Below are positions 7,142 through 17,112 of a DNA stretch of 64,000 nt, one piece after another. The stretch is from JBBQDZ01 sp038237515 (GTDB lineage: Bacteria; Actinomycetota; Thermoleophilia; Gaiellales; Gaiellaceae): contig JBBRYP010000001.1 in NCBI GenBank assembly GCA_038237515.1, positions 62,001 through 126,000 on the forward strand, given 5' to 3'. Numbering within the stretch: position 1 is the stretch's first letter; each line of letters begins with the position of its first letter. The translations under genes were made by a program, and so were the position numbers. A model generated the notes under the pieces. It saw nothing but the letters and a program-made list of their open reading frames with translations, was not told the origin of the DNA and did not search any database.

Positions 7142-8182
7142 GTGTCCTCGAACGGGTCCCCCGAGCTCCTGATCGTAATGGGTGCCGCCGCGACGGCCTC
7201 CGAGACCGAGCACGTGGTCGCGCGGCTCCAGGAGGCGGGCGCGGTGGCCCGGGTCTCCCGCGGGCGTGAGGCTACGGTGATCGGCGCGATCGGCGACCGG
7301 GAGCTGCTGGCGACGCTCCCGCTCGAGGGGTACCCGGGGGTCGAGCAGGTGCTGCCGATCCTCAAGCCGTACAAGCTCGTGGCGCGGGAGCTGACGCCCG
7401 ATCCGACGGTGATCGACGTCGACGGCCGGAGAATCGGCGACGGCTGGTTCGGGCTGATCGCCGGCCCCTGCACCGTCGAGTATCGCGAGCAGACGCTCGA
7501 GACGGCGCGAGCGGTCGCCGCGGCGGGCGCGACGATGCTGCGCGGTGGGGCCTTCAAGCCCCGGACGTCGCCCTATGCGTTCCAGGGACTCGGCCGCGAG
7601 GCGCTCGCGATCCTGCGGGAGGCGAAGGAGGAGACGGGACTACCGATCGTCACGGAGCTGATGGACCCGCGGCACGTCGAGGACGTCCTCGACGTGGCCG
7701 ACGTGATCCAGATCGGCGCCAGGAACATGCAGAACTTCCTCCTCCTGTCGGAGATCGGGCGCGCCGACAAGCCGGTGCTCATCAAGCGCGGGCCGGCAGC
7801 ATCGCTCGAGGAGCTGCTGATGGCGGCCGAGTACGTCGCCAAGGAGGGAAACGAACGGATCATCCTGTGCGAGCGCGGGATCAAGACGTTCGAGCGGACG
7901 ACGCGCTACACGCTCGACCTCGGCTCGGTCGCCGTGCTGAAGCACGAGACGCACCTGCCGGTGATCGTCGACCCCTCGCACGCGGCGGGGCGGCGCGACC
8001 TCGTGCTGCCGCTCGCCCGTGCGGCGGCCGCCGTCGGCGCCGACGGGATCATCGTCGAGGCCCACCCCCGCCCAGAGGAGGCGCTCTGCGATGCCCCCCA
8101 GCAGCTGCGCACCGGCGAGTTCGAGGCCTTTGCCGCGGAGATCCGGGCGATCGTCGCGCTGATGGGCAAGCGCATCGGCTGA
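7142..8182 (+). CDS. aroF: 3-deoxy-7-phosphoheptulonate (DAHP) synthase
   Basis: 346 aa type I-beta DAHP synthase, which condenses phosphoenolpyruvate and erythrose-4-phosphate to open the shikimate pathway. Residues 1-75 form a ferredoxin/ACT-like regulatory domain (LLIVMGAAATASETEHVVARL) as in Thermotoga-type enzymes; the TIM barrel follows with GPCTVE, LRGGAFKPRTSPYAFQG, IQIGARNMQN, LIKRGPAASLEELLMAAEY and VDPSHAAGRRD, which carry the substrate and metal ligands. It is divergent from the Trp-sensing trpS leader and lies upstream of tyrA-aroA, consistent with an aromatic amino acid locus. The N-terminal domain suggests feedback control by an aromatic amino acid. Confidence 0.93.
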   Translation: MSSNGSPELLIVMGAAATASETEHVVARLQEAGAVARVSRGREATVIGAIGDRELLATLPLEGYPGVEQVLPILKPYKLVARELTPDPTVIDVDGRRIGDGWFGLIAGPCTVEYREQTLETARAVAAAGATMLRGGAFKPRTSPYAFQGLGREALAILREAKEETGLPIVTELMDPRHVEDVLDVADVIQIGARNMQNFLLLSEIGRADKPVLIKRGPAASLEELLMAAEYVAKEGNERIILCERGIKTFERTTRYTLDLGSVAVLKHETHLPVIVDPSHAAGRRDLVLPLARAAAAVGADGIIVEAHPRPEEALCDAPQQLRTGEFEAFAAEIRAIVALMGKRIG

Positions 8183-8386
8183 CCCGGCCGCCGGGCGAAC
8201 CCCGCTTCGAGAGCGGCACCGGCGTGGCTCACTTTCGTCTCGATATCGGTGCAGAGGACATCTGGCTCCGGGCGGGAGCCGGCGCTAGCCTCGATTCTCC
8301 CCCGGGTGGGAGGGTGTCAGGGATGGGACCGCCCCGGCACCCCGCCCCGGCCCTCCCGCTGCCCGCTGTTGCGGCATCCTGCGCAC

Positions 8387-9481
8387 GTGCGCCTCGCGAT
8401 CGTGGGAACCGGCCTCATCGGCGCCTCCGTTGGGCTGGCGGCGAAGCGTGCGGGCCTCGAGAGCGTCGTCGGCTTCGACCCCGACTACGAATCGGGCAGG
8501 ACGGCCGTGGGACAGGGGGCGCTCGACCGGGCCGCGGCCTCCCTTTCGGAGGCCCTAGACCGCGCTGACCTCGCCCTGATCGCAGCTCCGGTCGCCCAGC
8601 TCGCGCAGCAGGTCGCCTCGGTTCTCGCCTCCTCGGGGGAGCGCACCACGGTCACGGACGTCGGCTCGACGAAGGCCGGCGTCTGCGCGGCGGCGGGCGA
8701 CTCGGTGCGCTTCATCGGCGGACACCCCGTGTGCGGCTCCGAGGCGCGCGGGCCGGAGCACGCCCGCGCCGAGCTCTTCGAGGGAGCGACCTGGTTCCTG
8801 ACGCCGCTCGCGGCGAGCGACCCGGCGCGCTACCGCCTCGTCCACGGCTTCGTGGCCTCCCTGGGCGCCACGCCCGTCGCGGTCGACCCGCAGGCGCACG
8901 ACCGTCTCGTCGCCCTTACGAGCCACCTTCCGCACGCGCTCGCGAACCTGCTCGTGAACCAGGCCGGCTCGACCCGCGTCGAGGGCCACGAGCCGCTCTC
9001 GGCGGCTGGTGGGTCGCTGCGGGACATGACCCGCGTCGCCGGCGCGAACCCGCGGATCTGGGTCGACATCTTCCTCGACAACGCTGCCGCGCTCAGGCCG
9101 GCGCTCGAGGAGCATCGGCGCCGGGTCGAGCAGCTGGAGGCGGCTCTCGCGAGCGGGGACGGGGGGTTCCTGGCGCGCTGGATCGGCGAGGCTTCCGGGA
9201 ACCGCCGGCGGATGCTCGCCGATGCCTACGAGGATCCGGGAGAGCTTCAGCAGCTCCGCGTGCACGTACCGGATCGTCCTGGCGTCCTCGCCGGGATCAC
9301 CCAGGCGCTCGGGGCCGAGCGGATCAACATCGAGGACTTCGAGCTGCACCACTTCTCGCCCGATCGCGGGGGCGTGCTCACGCTCCTCGTCGCGGGGGCC
9401 CGAGAGGCCGAGCGCGCCGCCACCCTCCTGGAATCCCAGGGCTACGGCGCCGTCGTCGCGCCGGTGCTCCCGCACTCGTGA
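8387..9481 (+). CDS. tyrA: Prephenate dehydrogenase with C-terminal ACT domain
   Basis: 364 aa enzyme converting prephenate to 4-hydroxyphenylpyruvate with NAD, on the tyrosine branch. Starting at the GTG at 8387 gives the Rossmann fold directly (LAIVGTGLIGASVGLAAKRAG). Conserved blocks include DVGSTKAGVC, FIGGHPVCGSEARGPEHA and LTSHLPHALANLL (substrate-binding His). Residues about 285-360 form an ACT domain (LRVHVPDRPGVLAGITQALG), likely for feedback inhibition. The frame is open further upstream but that part has no similarity. A weak CATCCT lies 6 nt before the GTG. The stop overlaps aroA. Confidence 0.92.
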   Translation: MRLAIVGTGLIGASVGLAAKRAGLESVVGFDPDYESGRTAVGQGALDRAAASLSEALDRADLALIAAPVAQLAQQVASVLASSGERTTVTDVGSTKAGVCAAAGDSVRFIGGHPVCGSEARGPEHARAELFEGATWFLTPLAASDPARYRLVHGFVASLGATPVAVDPQAHDRLVALTSHLPHALANLLVNQAGSTRVEGHEPLSAAGGSLRDMTRVAGANPRIWVDIFLDNAAALRPALEEHRRRVEQLEAALASGDGGFLARWIGEASGNRRRMLADAYEDPGELQQLRVHVPDRPGVLAGITQALGAERINIEDFELHHFSPDRGGVLTLLVAGAREAERAATLLESQGYGAVVAPVLPHS

Positions 9482-10764
9482 GGATCGCGCCTGGCCGGGG
9501 CGTCCGGGGCGCGCTCGCCGTGCCGGGCGACAAGTCGATCTCGCACCGGGCTCTCCTGCTGGCCGCGATCGCCGACGGCGCGAGCGAGGTTCGCGGGTTC
9601 GGCCGCTCCGCCGACACGTGCTCGACCCTCGACGCCCTGCGCGCGCTCGGGGTCGAGATCGCCGGGGAAGACGATCGCCTGACTGTCGCGGGCGTCGGGC
9701 TTCGCGGCCTCCGCGAGGCGGACGGGCCGATCGACTGCGGCAACGCCGGCACGCTCGTTCGGCTCCTGTCGGGCCTGCTCGCGGGTCAGCACGGGCGGCA
9801 GTTCGAGCTCACCGGCGACGCCTCGCTGCGGACGCGCCCCATGCACCGGATCGTCGAGCCGCTGCGCCGGATGGGCGCTGGGGTCGAGGCAGCGGCGCGC
9901 GAGCGCCTGCCGCTCGGGATCGAGGGCCGGCCGCTCCGGCCAATCCGGTACGAGCTGCCGGTCGCGAGTGCCCAGGTCAAGTCCGCGGTCCTCCTCGCCG
10001 GGCTCTACGCCGCGACCGGACCGACGACGATCGTCGAGCCCCATCCCACCCGCGACCACACCGAGCGCATGCTCGAGACGGCCGGCGTGCGCGTCCGCCG
10101 CAAGCCCGGCGAGGTCTCGGTCTGGCCCGCGGAGCGGCTGGAGCCGCTCTCGCTCGACATTCCCGGGGACTTCTCCTCGGCGGCGCCCTTCGTCGCCGCC
10201 GCGGCGCTCCTGCCCGGGTCGGACCTCCGCATCGCCGGCCTCAACCTCAACCCGACGCGGCTCGGGTTCCTCAACGTGCTCGAGCGGATGGGGGCGAGGG
10301 TCTCGGTCTTCAACCGCCGCCCGATCGGCGGGGAGCCCGGCGGAGATCTCGAGGTAACCCACGCGCCCCTCGTCGCGACCTCCGTCGGCCCTTCCGAGGT
10401 GCCGCTGCTCGTGGACGAGCTGCCGCTCTTCGCGCTCGTCGCCGCCTGCGCGCGCGGTGAAAGCGTCGTCACCGGTGCCGGAGAGCTGCGTGTCAAGGAG
10501 ACGGACAGGATCGAGGCTCTCACCACGGAGCTGCGCGCGCTCGGTGTACGCATCAGAGCGACCGCTGACGGCTTCCGGGTGCGGGGCGTGCCGACGAGAA
10601 TCCAGGGCGGGCGCATGGACGCCCGCGGCGATCACCGGATCGCGATGCTCGGCGCCGTCGCCGGAATGGTCTCGCGCGAGGGCGTGGAGGTCGGGGGCGC
10701 CGAGGCCGTCGCTATAAGCTTCCCCGGCTTTTTCGAGCTTCTCGACTCGGTAACGGAGCGATGA
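9478..10764 (+). CDS. aroA: 3-phosphoshikimate 1-carboxyvinyltransferase (EPSP synthase)
   Basis: 428 aa enzyme that transfers enolpyruvyl from PEP to shikimate-3-phosphate. The GTG at 9478 overlaps the tyrA stop (GTGA) and yields the family N-terminus, reaching VPGDKSISHRALLLAAIADG within 30 residues. Other signatures are DCGNAGTLVRLLSGLL, GDASLRTRPM, RVKETDRIEAL and DHRIAMLGAVAGM. The much longer open frame upstream is a shadow of tyrA. The alanine and glycine pattern around NAGT (not changed to NAAT) is that of glyphosate-sensitive class I enzymes, an inference from motif only. Confidence 0.94.
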   Translation: MRIAPGRGVRGALAVPGDKSISHRALLLAAIADGASEVRGFGRSADTCSTLDALRALGVEIAGEDDRLTVAGVGLRGLREADGPIDCGNAGTLVRLLSGLLAGQHGRQFELTGDASLRTRPMHRIVEPLRRMGAGVEAAARERLPLGIEGRPLRPIRYELPVASAQVKSAVLLAGLYAATGPTTIVEPHPTRDHTERMLETAGVRVRRKPGEVSVWPAERLEPLSLDIPGDFSSAAPFVAAAALLPGSDLRIAGLNLNPTRLGFLNVLERMGARVSVFNRRPIGGEPGGDLEVTHAPLVATSVGPSEVPLLVDELPLFALVAACARGESVVTGAGELRVKETDRIEALTTELRALGVRIRATADGFRVRGVPTRIQGGRMDARGDHRIAMLGAVAGMVSREGVEVGGAEAVAISFPGFFELLDSVTER

Positions 10765-11393
10765 TCGTCGCGATCGACGGCCCCGCAGGCGCGGGCAAGA
10801 GCACTGTGGCGCGGGAGCTCGCGGAGCGACTCGGCTTCCGCTACCTCGACACCGGCGCGATGTACCGCGCGCTCACGTGGCTCGCGATCACACGCAGCCT
10901 CCCGCTCGGGGAGGGCGCGCGGCTCGGCGACCTCGCCCTGACGAGCCCGGTCGACTTCGACGAGAGCGGGCGCGTGTGGATCGACGGCGCGGACGTGACT
11001 GCGGCAATCCGCCAGCCGCGCATCGACCGGCTCGTGCCGGTCGTGGCGCGCCATCCCGAGGTGAGGCAGGTCATGCGCGCGCGCCAGCGCGAGCTCGCCG
11101 ACCTCGGCAACGCCGTGATCGAGGGGAGGGACATCGGCACCGTCGTCGCGCCGGACGCGGCCGTCAAGATCTACCTGGTGGCCGACACTGCCGTTCGCGC
11201 ACGACGTCGCCAGGCGGAACGGCCGGAGATCGGCGCCGACGCGCTGGCGACCGACCTCCGGCTGCGCGACCAGAGCGACGCCGCCCGGATGCGGCCTGCG
11301 GAGGACGCTGAGCTGATCGACACGACGCGGCTCGCGATCGAGAGCGTCGTCTCGCGCATCGAGGAGCTCGTCCGGGCCCGGCAGCCGGCGTGA
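10761..11393 (+). CDS. cmk: Cytidylate kinase
   Basis: 210 aa nucleoside monophosphate kinase that phosphorylates CMP and dCMP with ATP. The P-loop is GPAGAGKSTVARELAERLGF at residues 7-26, followed by YLDTGAMYRALTW and the acceptor-site block VIEGRDIGTVVAPDAAVKIYLVAD. The C-terminal LIDTTRLAIESVV is also typical. It overlaps aroA by ATGA and plsC by GTGA, in the common tyrA-aroA-cmk-plsC-der order. Confidence 0.95.
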   Translation: MIVAIDGPAGAGKSTVARELAERLGFRYLDTGAMYRALTWLAITRSLPLGEGARLGDLALTSPVDFDESGRVWIDGADVTAAIRQPRIDRLVPVVARHPEVRQVMRARQRELADLGNAVIEGRDIGTVVAPDAAVKIYLVADTAVRARRRQAERPEIGADALATDLRLRDQSDAARMRPAEDAELIDTTRLAIESVVSRIEELVRARQPA

Positions 11394-12043
11394 CCGGCGC
11401 GGACCTCGCCTGGGCACTCGGCGCGCTCACCCTAAAGCCCGCCTCACGGTTCTTCGCACGCGTGCACCACCACGGCACCGATCGGATCCCTTCGCACGGA
11501 GGCGTCGTCCTCGCGTTGAACCATTTCGCGTGGTTCGACGTCGCCGGGTTCGGCTCCGTCATCCCGCGCACCGTCTGGTATCTCGCCAAGGTCGAAGCGC
11601 ACCAGGTACCGGTGCTCGGCCAGATCATGCGTTCCTTCGGCTCCTTCGCCGTCCGCCGGGGCGAGTCCGACCGCGAGGCGGTGCGGCTGATGAAGGAGGT
11701 CGTCCGCGAGGGTCGTGTCCTCGGCCTCTTCGTCGAAGGAACGCGCCAGAAGAACGGGATACCCGGCCGCGCGCAGGCCGGGGCGGGAATGATCGCGGTG
11801 CAGGAGGATGTCCCGGTCGTTCCCGGCGCGATCCACGGCTCGCAGTCCTGGCGCCTCGGGAACTTCCAACCGGTGACCGTCGCCTTCGGCGAGCCCGTTC
11901 GCTTCGACGGCTTGCCGAGAAACGGCCGCGGCTACCGCGAGGCCTCGCTCGAGATCGAAGCCCGGATCAGACGCCTGTGGGATTTCGCGGTCGACCTGCA
12001 CCAGCTCGGCCGGCCGCGCGTCGCGGTCCCGCCGCGCGGTTAG
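11390..12043 (+). CDS. plsC: 1-acyl-sn-glycerol-3-phosphate acyltransferase
   Basis: 217 aa membrane-associated acyltransferase that adds the second fatty acyl chain to lysophosphatidic acid to make phosphatidic acid. The catalytic NHxxxxD box reads NHFAWFD (about residue 43), and the glycerol-phosphate binding motif is FVEGTRQKNG (about residue 115), followed by the conserved VPVVPGAIHG. Its partners plsX, acpP and gpsA are all in this window. Starts at GTG overlapping the cmk stop. Confidence 0.9.
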   Translation: MTGADLAWALGALTLKPASRFFARVHHHGTDRIPSHGGVVLALNHFAWFDVAGFGSVIPRTVWYLAKVEAHQVPVLGQIMRSFGSFAVRRGESDREAVRLMKEVVREGRVLGLFVEGTRQKNGIPGRAQAGAGMIAVQEDVPVVPGAIHGSQSWRLGNFQPVTVAFGEPVRFDGLPRNGRGYREASLEIEARIRRLWDFAVDLHQLGRPRVAVPPRG

Positions 12044-12049
12044 CCGGCC

Positions 12050-13357
12050 GTGCAGGAGGAGCTGCTCGGAAAAGTGGCGATCGTGGGCTTCCCGAACGTC
12101 GGCAAGTCGACGCTCGTGAACCGCCTGACCGCGACGCGCGCGGCCGTCGTGCACGACACGCCGGGGGTGACGCGAGACCGAAAGGAGCTCGTCTGCGAGT
12201 GGAACGGGAAGCACTTCGTGCTCGTCGACACCGGCGGCGTCGACATCGCCGACCCCTCGCCGATCACCCGCTCGGTCGCCGAGCAGGCGCGGGCGGCGGT
12301 CGCGGACGCCGACCTCGTCCTCTTCGTCACCGACACGCGGTCGGGCATCACCCCGGGCGACGAGGAGCTCGCCGCGATCCTCCGGGCCGCGCGAAAGCCG
12401 GTCCTCGTGCTCGCCAACAAGATCGACGACCCCTCCCAGGATGCGACGGCCTGGGAGTTCCACCGCCTCGGCCTCGGCGACCCGCTCCCCCTCTCGGCCC
12501 TCCATGGGCACGGGACGGGCGACCTCTTGGACGTGATCGTGGCGCGCCTCCCAGGGCACTCGCGCCCGCCCGTGACCCAGGAGGCGATCCGGGTCGCGAT
12601 CCTCGGTCGCCCGAACGTCGGCAAGTCGAGCCTTCTGAACGCGCTGCTCGGCCAGGAGCGGGTGATCGTCTCGGAGCTCCCGGGGACGACCCGCGATGCG
12701 ATCGACACGGTGCTCGTCCGCGGCGAACAGACCTACGTCCTCGTCGACACGGCCGGCCTCCGGCGAAAGCGCCGGCAGCGACAGGGGATCGAGTACTACT
12801 CGGAGCTGCGCGCACTGGAGGCGGCCGAGCGCGCCGACGTCGCTCTCGTCCTCGTCGATTCGAGCCAGGGTGTAGTCGAGCAGGACCTGGCGGTCGCCGA
12901 CGTCGCGCGGAAGGCGCAGTGTGCGACGCTCGTCGTGCTCTCGAAGTGGGACGTGACCGAGATCGCGATCGAGGACGTCAGGCCGCGGCTCGAGTCGCGG
13001 CTGCGCCAGCGACCGGCGATCGTGGCCGTCTCGGCGAAGACGGGGCGGGGGATTCAGCGCCTGCTCGGACGGGTCGACGAGCTCTTCGGCCGCTTCGTCG
13101 ACCGTGTGCCGACGCCCGAGCTGAACCGCTTCCTCGGCGAGCTGCGCGAGGCGCGGCAGCCGCCCACACGTGCCGGCAAGCGCCTGAACCTCCTCTACGG
13201 CACGCAGACGCAGGTTCGACCGCCCCGCTTCAGGTTCTTCGTGAACGACCCCGGACTCGTGACCCGCGACTACGGCTACTGGGTCGAGAACCGCCTGCGC
13301 GAGCGCTTCGGGTTGACGGGCGTACCCGTCTCGATTGACTTCGTGAGGCGCGGGTGA
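12050..13357 (+). CDS. der: Ribosome biogenesis GTPase Der (EngA)
   Basis: 435 aa protein with two GTPase domains in tandem and a KH-like tail, needed for 50S subunit assembly. The first G1 motif is GFPNVGKST (about residue 11) with DTGG and NKID; the second is GRPNVGKSS (about residue 185) with DTAGLRRK and SKWD. The KH-like domain spans about residues 345-435 (TPELNRFLGELREAR ... FFVNDPGLVTRDYGYWVENRLRERFG). The GTG start lies 6 nt after plsC. The stop overlaps gpsA as GTGA. Confidence 0.95.
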   Translation: MQEELLGKVAIVGFPNVGKSTLVNRLTATRAAVVHDTPGVTRDRKELVCEWNGKHFVLVDTGGVDIADPSPITRSVAEQARAAVADADLVLFVTDTRSGITPGDEELAAILRAARKPVLVLANKIDDPSQDATAWEFHRLGLGDPLPLSALHGHGTGDLLDVIVARLPGHSRPPVTQEAIRVAILGRPNVGKSSLLNALLGQERVIVSELPGTTRDAIDTVLVRGEQTYVLVDTAGLRRKRRQRQGIEYYSELRALEAAERADVALVLVDSSQGVVEQDLAVADVARKAQCATLVVLSKWDVTEIAIEDVRPRLESRLRQRPAIVAVSAKTGRGIQRLLGRVDELFGRFVDRVPTPELNRFLGELREARQPPTRAGKRLNLLYGTQTQVRPPRFRFFVNDPGLVTRDYGYWVENRLRERFGLTGVPVSIDFVRRG

Positions 13358-14310
13358 GGGCCGTCGTCGTCGGCGGCGGCTCCTGGGGAACCGCGTTCGC
13401 GCGGCTGCTGGCCGACAGGGGCCACGAGGTCGCCCTCGCCTGCCGCGACCCGCAGCAGGCGGCGGAGATCGCCTCGACGGGACACAACCCCCGCTATCTC
13501 CGCAGTGTCCACCTGGGCGGGATTGAGGCGACGACGATCGCCGAAGCGCCGCTCGAGGCAGCCGACGTGGTCGTCGTGGCTGTGCCTTCGCGCGCCTTCG
13601 CGTCGGTGATCCGCGACCTTCCCGGCCGCGCACCCGTGCTGAGCCTCACCAAGGGGCTGGACCCGGAGAGCGGTGAACGGCTCTCGACGCTCGTCGAGGG
13701 TCGAGCCGTCGCCGTGCTCTCGGGGCCGAACATGGCGGAGGAGATCGCCGAGGGGCTACCGAGCGCGGCCGTGATCGCGAGCGCAGACCAGGAGCTGGCG
13801 CTCGAGCTCCAGCACGCGATCAACTCCCTCGCCTTCCGGGTGTACGTCAATCCCGACCTCGTCGGGGTGGAGCTCTGCGCCGCCGCGAAGAACGTGATCG
13901 CCCTGGCCGCCGGCGGTGTCGACGGCGTCGGCCTCGGCGACAACGCGAAGGCTGCCCTGATGACCCGCGGGCTGGTCGAGATGGCACGCCTCGGCGAGGC
14001 CTGCGGGGGCAGGACCGAGACGTTCTCCGGCCTCGCGGGGATGGGCGACCTCGTCGTCACCTGCTGGAGCCGGCACGGGCGCAACCGCGCCGCCGGCGAG
14101 CTGATCGCCCGCGGAGCCTCCGCTGCGGAGGCGGCGGCAAGGATCGGCATGGTCGTCGAGGGGCTGACGACGGCGCCCGTGCTGCGGGACCTGTCGCATC
14201 GCCTCGAGATCGAGCTGCCGATCACGAACGGTGTCTGCGCCGTCCTCGAGGGTGCGAGCCTGAACGAGCTCGTCGCGTCCCTCATGGGGCGGCGCCCCAC
14301 CGAGGAGTAG
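13354..14310 (+). CDS. gpsA: Glycerol-3-phosphate dehydrogenase [NAD(P)+]
   Basis: 318 aa enzyme that reduces dihydroxyacetone phosphate to sn-glycerol-3-phosphate for phospholipid synthesis. The N-terminal nucleotide fold is VVVGGGSWGTAFARLLADRGHEV; VLSGPNMAEEIAEGLPSA, the catalytic Lys region VELCAAAKNVIALAAG, and FSGLAGMGDLVVTCWSRHGRNRAAG are all present. It follows der with a GTGA overlap and supplies the glycerol-phosphate used by PlsC's pathway. Confidence 0.95.
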   Translation: MRAVVVGGGSWGTAFARLLADRGHEVALACRDPQQAAEIASTGHNPRYLRSVHLGGIEATTIAEAPLEAADVVVVAVPSRAFASVIRDLPGRAPVLSLTKGLDPESGERLSTLVEGRAVAVLSGPNMAEEIAEGLPSAAVIASADQELALELQHAINSLAFRVYVNPDLVGVELCAAAKNVIALAAGGVDGVGLGDNAKAALMTRGLVEMARLGEACGGRTETFSGLAGMGDLVVTCWSRHGRNRAAGELIARGASAAEAAARIGMVVEGLTTAPVLRDLSHRLEIELPITNGVCAVLEGASLNELVASLMGRRPTEE

Positions 14311-14311
14311 G

Positions 14312-14317
14312 TAGGAT
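14312..14317 (+). promoter_or_regulatory. -10 element of the lipoprotein gene, leaderless geometry
   Basis: TAGGAT ends 7 nt before the GTG at 14325. Confidence 0.5.
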
Positions 14318-14324
14318 CGCCGCC

Positions 14325-15821
14325 GTGCGTCGGCGCTCATCGATTCTGCTCGGCCTCTTCGTGCTGCTCGTGGTGCTGCTTGCGGCCGCCTGCGGGGGAA
14401 AGAGCGGAGGCGGCGGCGGCCTCTCCGCGAGCGGAGGCGGCGGCATCCCCGGCGGCGCCGACTTCGCTCCCGCGAGCGCGCCTGGCTTCCTCTACGTGAA
14501 CACGGACTTCGGCGGGAGCGAGTGGGGGGGGCTGAACGATCTGGCGAACAAGTTCCCCGACAAGGCGAAGCTGCTGGCAATGCTGCGGCAGCAGCTCCAG
14601 CAGCAGGGTGTGAATTTCGACCAGGACGTCAAGCCGGCCCTGGGGCCGGAGACGGATGCCGGCGTCCTCACCTTCCAGGGCAGCACCGGAAACGCGGTGC
14701 TGGCGACGCAGCCGAAGGATGCGGCCAAGCTGGACGCGCTCGTGAGGAAGCTCGACGCGAGCTCCAGCAACAACCCAGCGACCGTCACCAAGAAGGTCGG
14801 CGACTGGACGCTCGCCTCGGACAGCCAGGCAGCTCTCGCGGCCGGCTCGAGCGCGCACGCCGGTTCGTCGCTCGCCGAGGGCGCGACGTTCAAGGCCGCG
14901 ATGTCCTCGCTGCCCGACTCCTCGCTCGTGAAGTTCTTCCTCGACGGCGCGAGCCTCTCGAGCATCCTCCAGCGCGCAGGGTCGACGGCGGTCGCCGCGG
15001 GCTCCGGCCCGATTCCCGGCCTCGGCAAGCTCGCCTGGATCGCGGGAGCTCTCCAGGGAAGCGGCGACGGCGTCCGGCTGGACCTCCATGCGAAGAGTGC
15101 GAACGGCGGCCAGACCGCCACGCTCTACACCTCGAAGCTCCTGTCGGAGGTTCCCGGCGACGCGCTCCTCTTCACCTCCTTCAACGGTGTGGGACGCACG
15201 CTCGCGCAGCTCGAGACGAACCCGGCGCTCAAGCGGTTCCTTCCGCGGATCGAGGCGCAGCTCGGCGTCTCCCTCCAGGAGCTCACCCCGCTTTTTTCGC
15301 GCGAGGGCGCGCTCTACGTCCGCCAGGGAACGCCGCTCCCCGAGGTGACGCTCGCCCTCGAGGAGTCGGACGAGCAGCAGGCGCTCGCGACCGTCGACCG
15401 GCTCGTCGCGAAGCTCGGCGGCGGCGCCGCGCCGAAGACGACGACCGTTGACGGGGTGACGCTCAAGCAGCTCCCCCTCGGCAGCACGTTCTCGCTTTAC
15501 TACGGCGCCTTCGACGGCAAGCTCGTCATCACCGACTCGAGGACCGCCGTCACGGGCCTGAAGGACAAGGGCTCGAAGCTCTCCGACGACGACGTCTTCA
15601 AGACCGCGAAGGACAAGGCGGGGATGGGCGACTCAACCCTCGGCTTCGTCTACGTCAACCTGAAGGCGGCGATCCCGATCGTCGAGAACTTCGCCCAGCT
15701 CCAGGGGACGCAGCTCCCGCCCGAGACGACGAAGAACCTCGAGCCGCTGCAGACCTTCCTGCTCTACGGCACGAGGGACGGGGCGACGACCTCCGCCACC
15801 GGCTTCCTCGGCGTCAAGTAG
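14325..15821 (+). CDS. Secreted lipoprotein, DUF3352-like
   Basis: 498 aa. A signal peptide (RRRSSILLGLFVLLVVLL) ends in the lipobox LAAAC with Cys at about residue 24, followed by a Gly/Ser-rich linker, so the protein should be lipid-anchored outside the membrane after processing by Lgt. The mature part begins APGFLYVNTDFGGSEW and alternates repeated strands with helices; it resembles the actinobacterial DUF3352 family, whose function is unknown. No catalytic motif was recognised. It stands alone between gpsA and metK with its own leaderless-type promoter. Confidence 0.7.
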   Translation: MRRRSSILLGLFVLLVVLLAAACGGKSGGGGGLSASGGGGIPGGADFAPASAPGFLYVNTDFGGSEWGGLNDLANKFPDKAKLLAMLRQQLQQQGVNFDQDVKPALGPETDAGVLTFQGSTGNAVLATQPKDAAKLDALVRKLDASSSNNPATVTKKVGDWTLASDSQAALAAGSSAHAGSSLAEGATFKAAMSSLPDSSLVKFFLDGASLSSILQRAGSTAVAAGSGPIPGLGKLAWIAGALQGSGDGVRLDLHAKSANGGQTATLYTSKLLSEVPGDALLFTSFNGVGRTLAQLETNPALKRFLPRIEAQLGVSLQELTPLFSREGALYVRQGTPLPEVTLALEESDEQQALATVDRLVAKLGGGAAPKTTTVDGVTLKQLPLGSTFSLYYGAFDGKLVITDSRTAVTGLKDKGSKLSDDDVFKTAKDKAGMGDSTLGFVYVNLKAAIPIVENFAQLQGTQLPPETTKNLEPLQTFLLYGTRDGATTSATGFLGVK

Positions 15822-15829
15822 TCCGGGAC

Positions 15830-17086
<1,257 letters not shown>

Positions 17087-17112
17087 GCCGCGAGCACAAC
17101 CCTGTCGAAGGG

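Noticed and set aside
6944..7142. T-box riboswitch upstream of trpS
   Set aside because: The conserved T-box antiterminator bulge (TGGNACCGCG-like) and the stem I landmarks are absent; a Trp-codon leader ORF and alternative stems explain the region better.
11444..13633. Long - strand open frame (729 codons) opposite plsC and der
   Set aside because: Same cause; Arg/Asp/Glu-rich translation without motifs, opposite conserved genes on the + strand.
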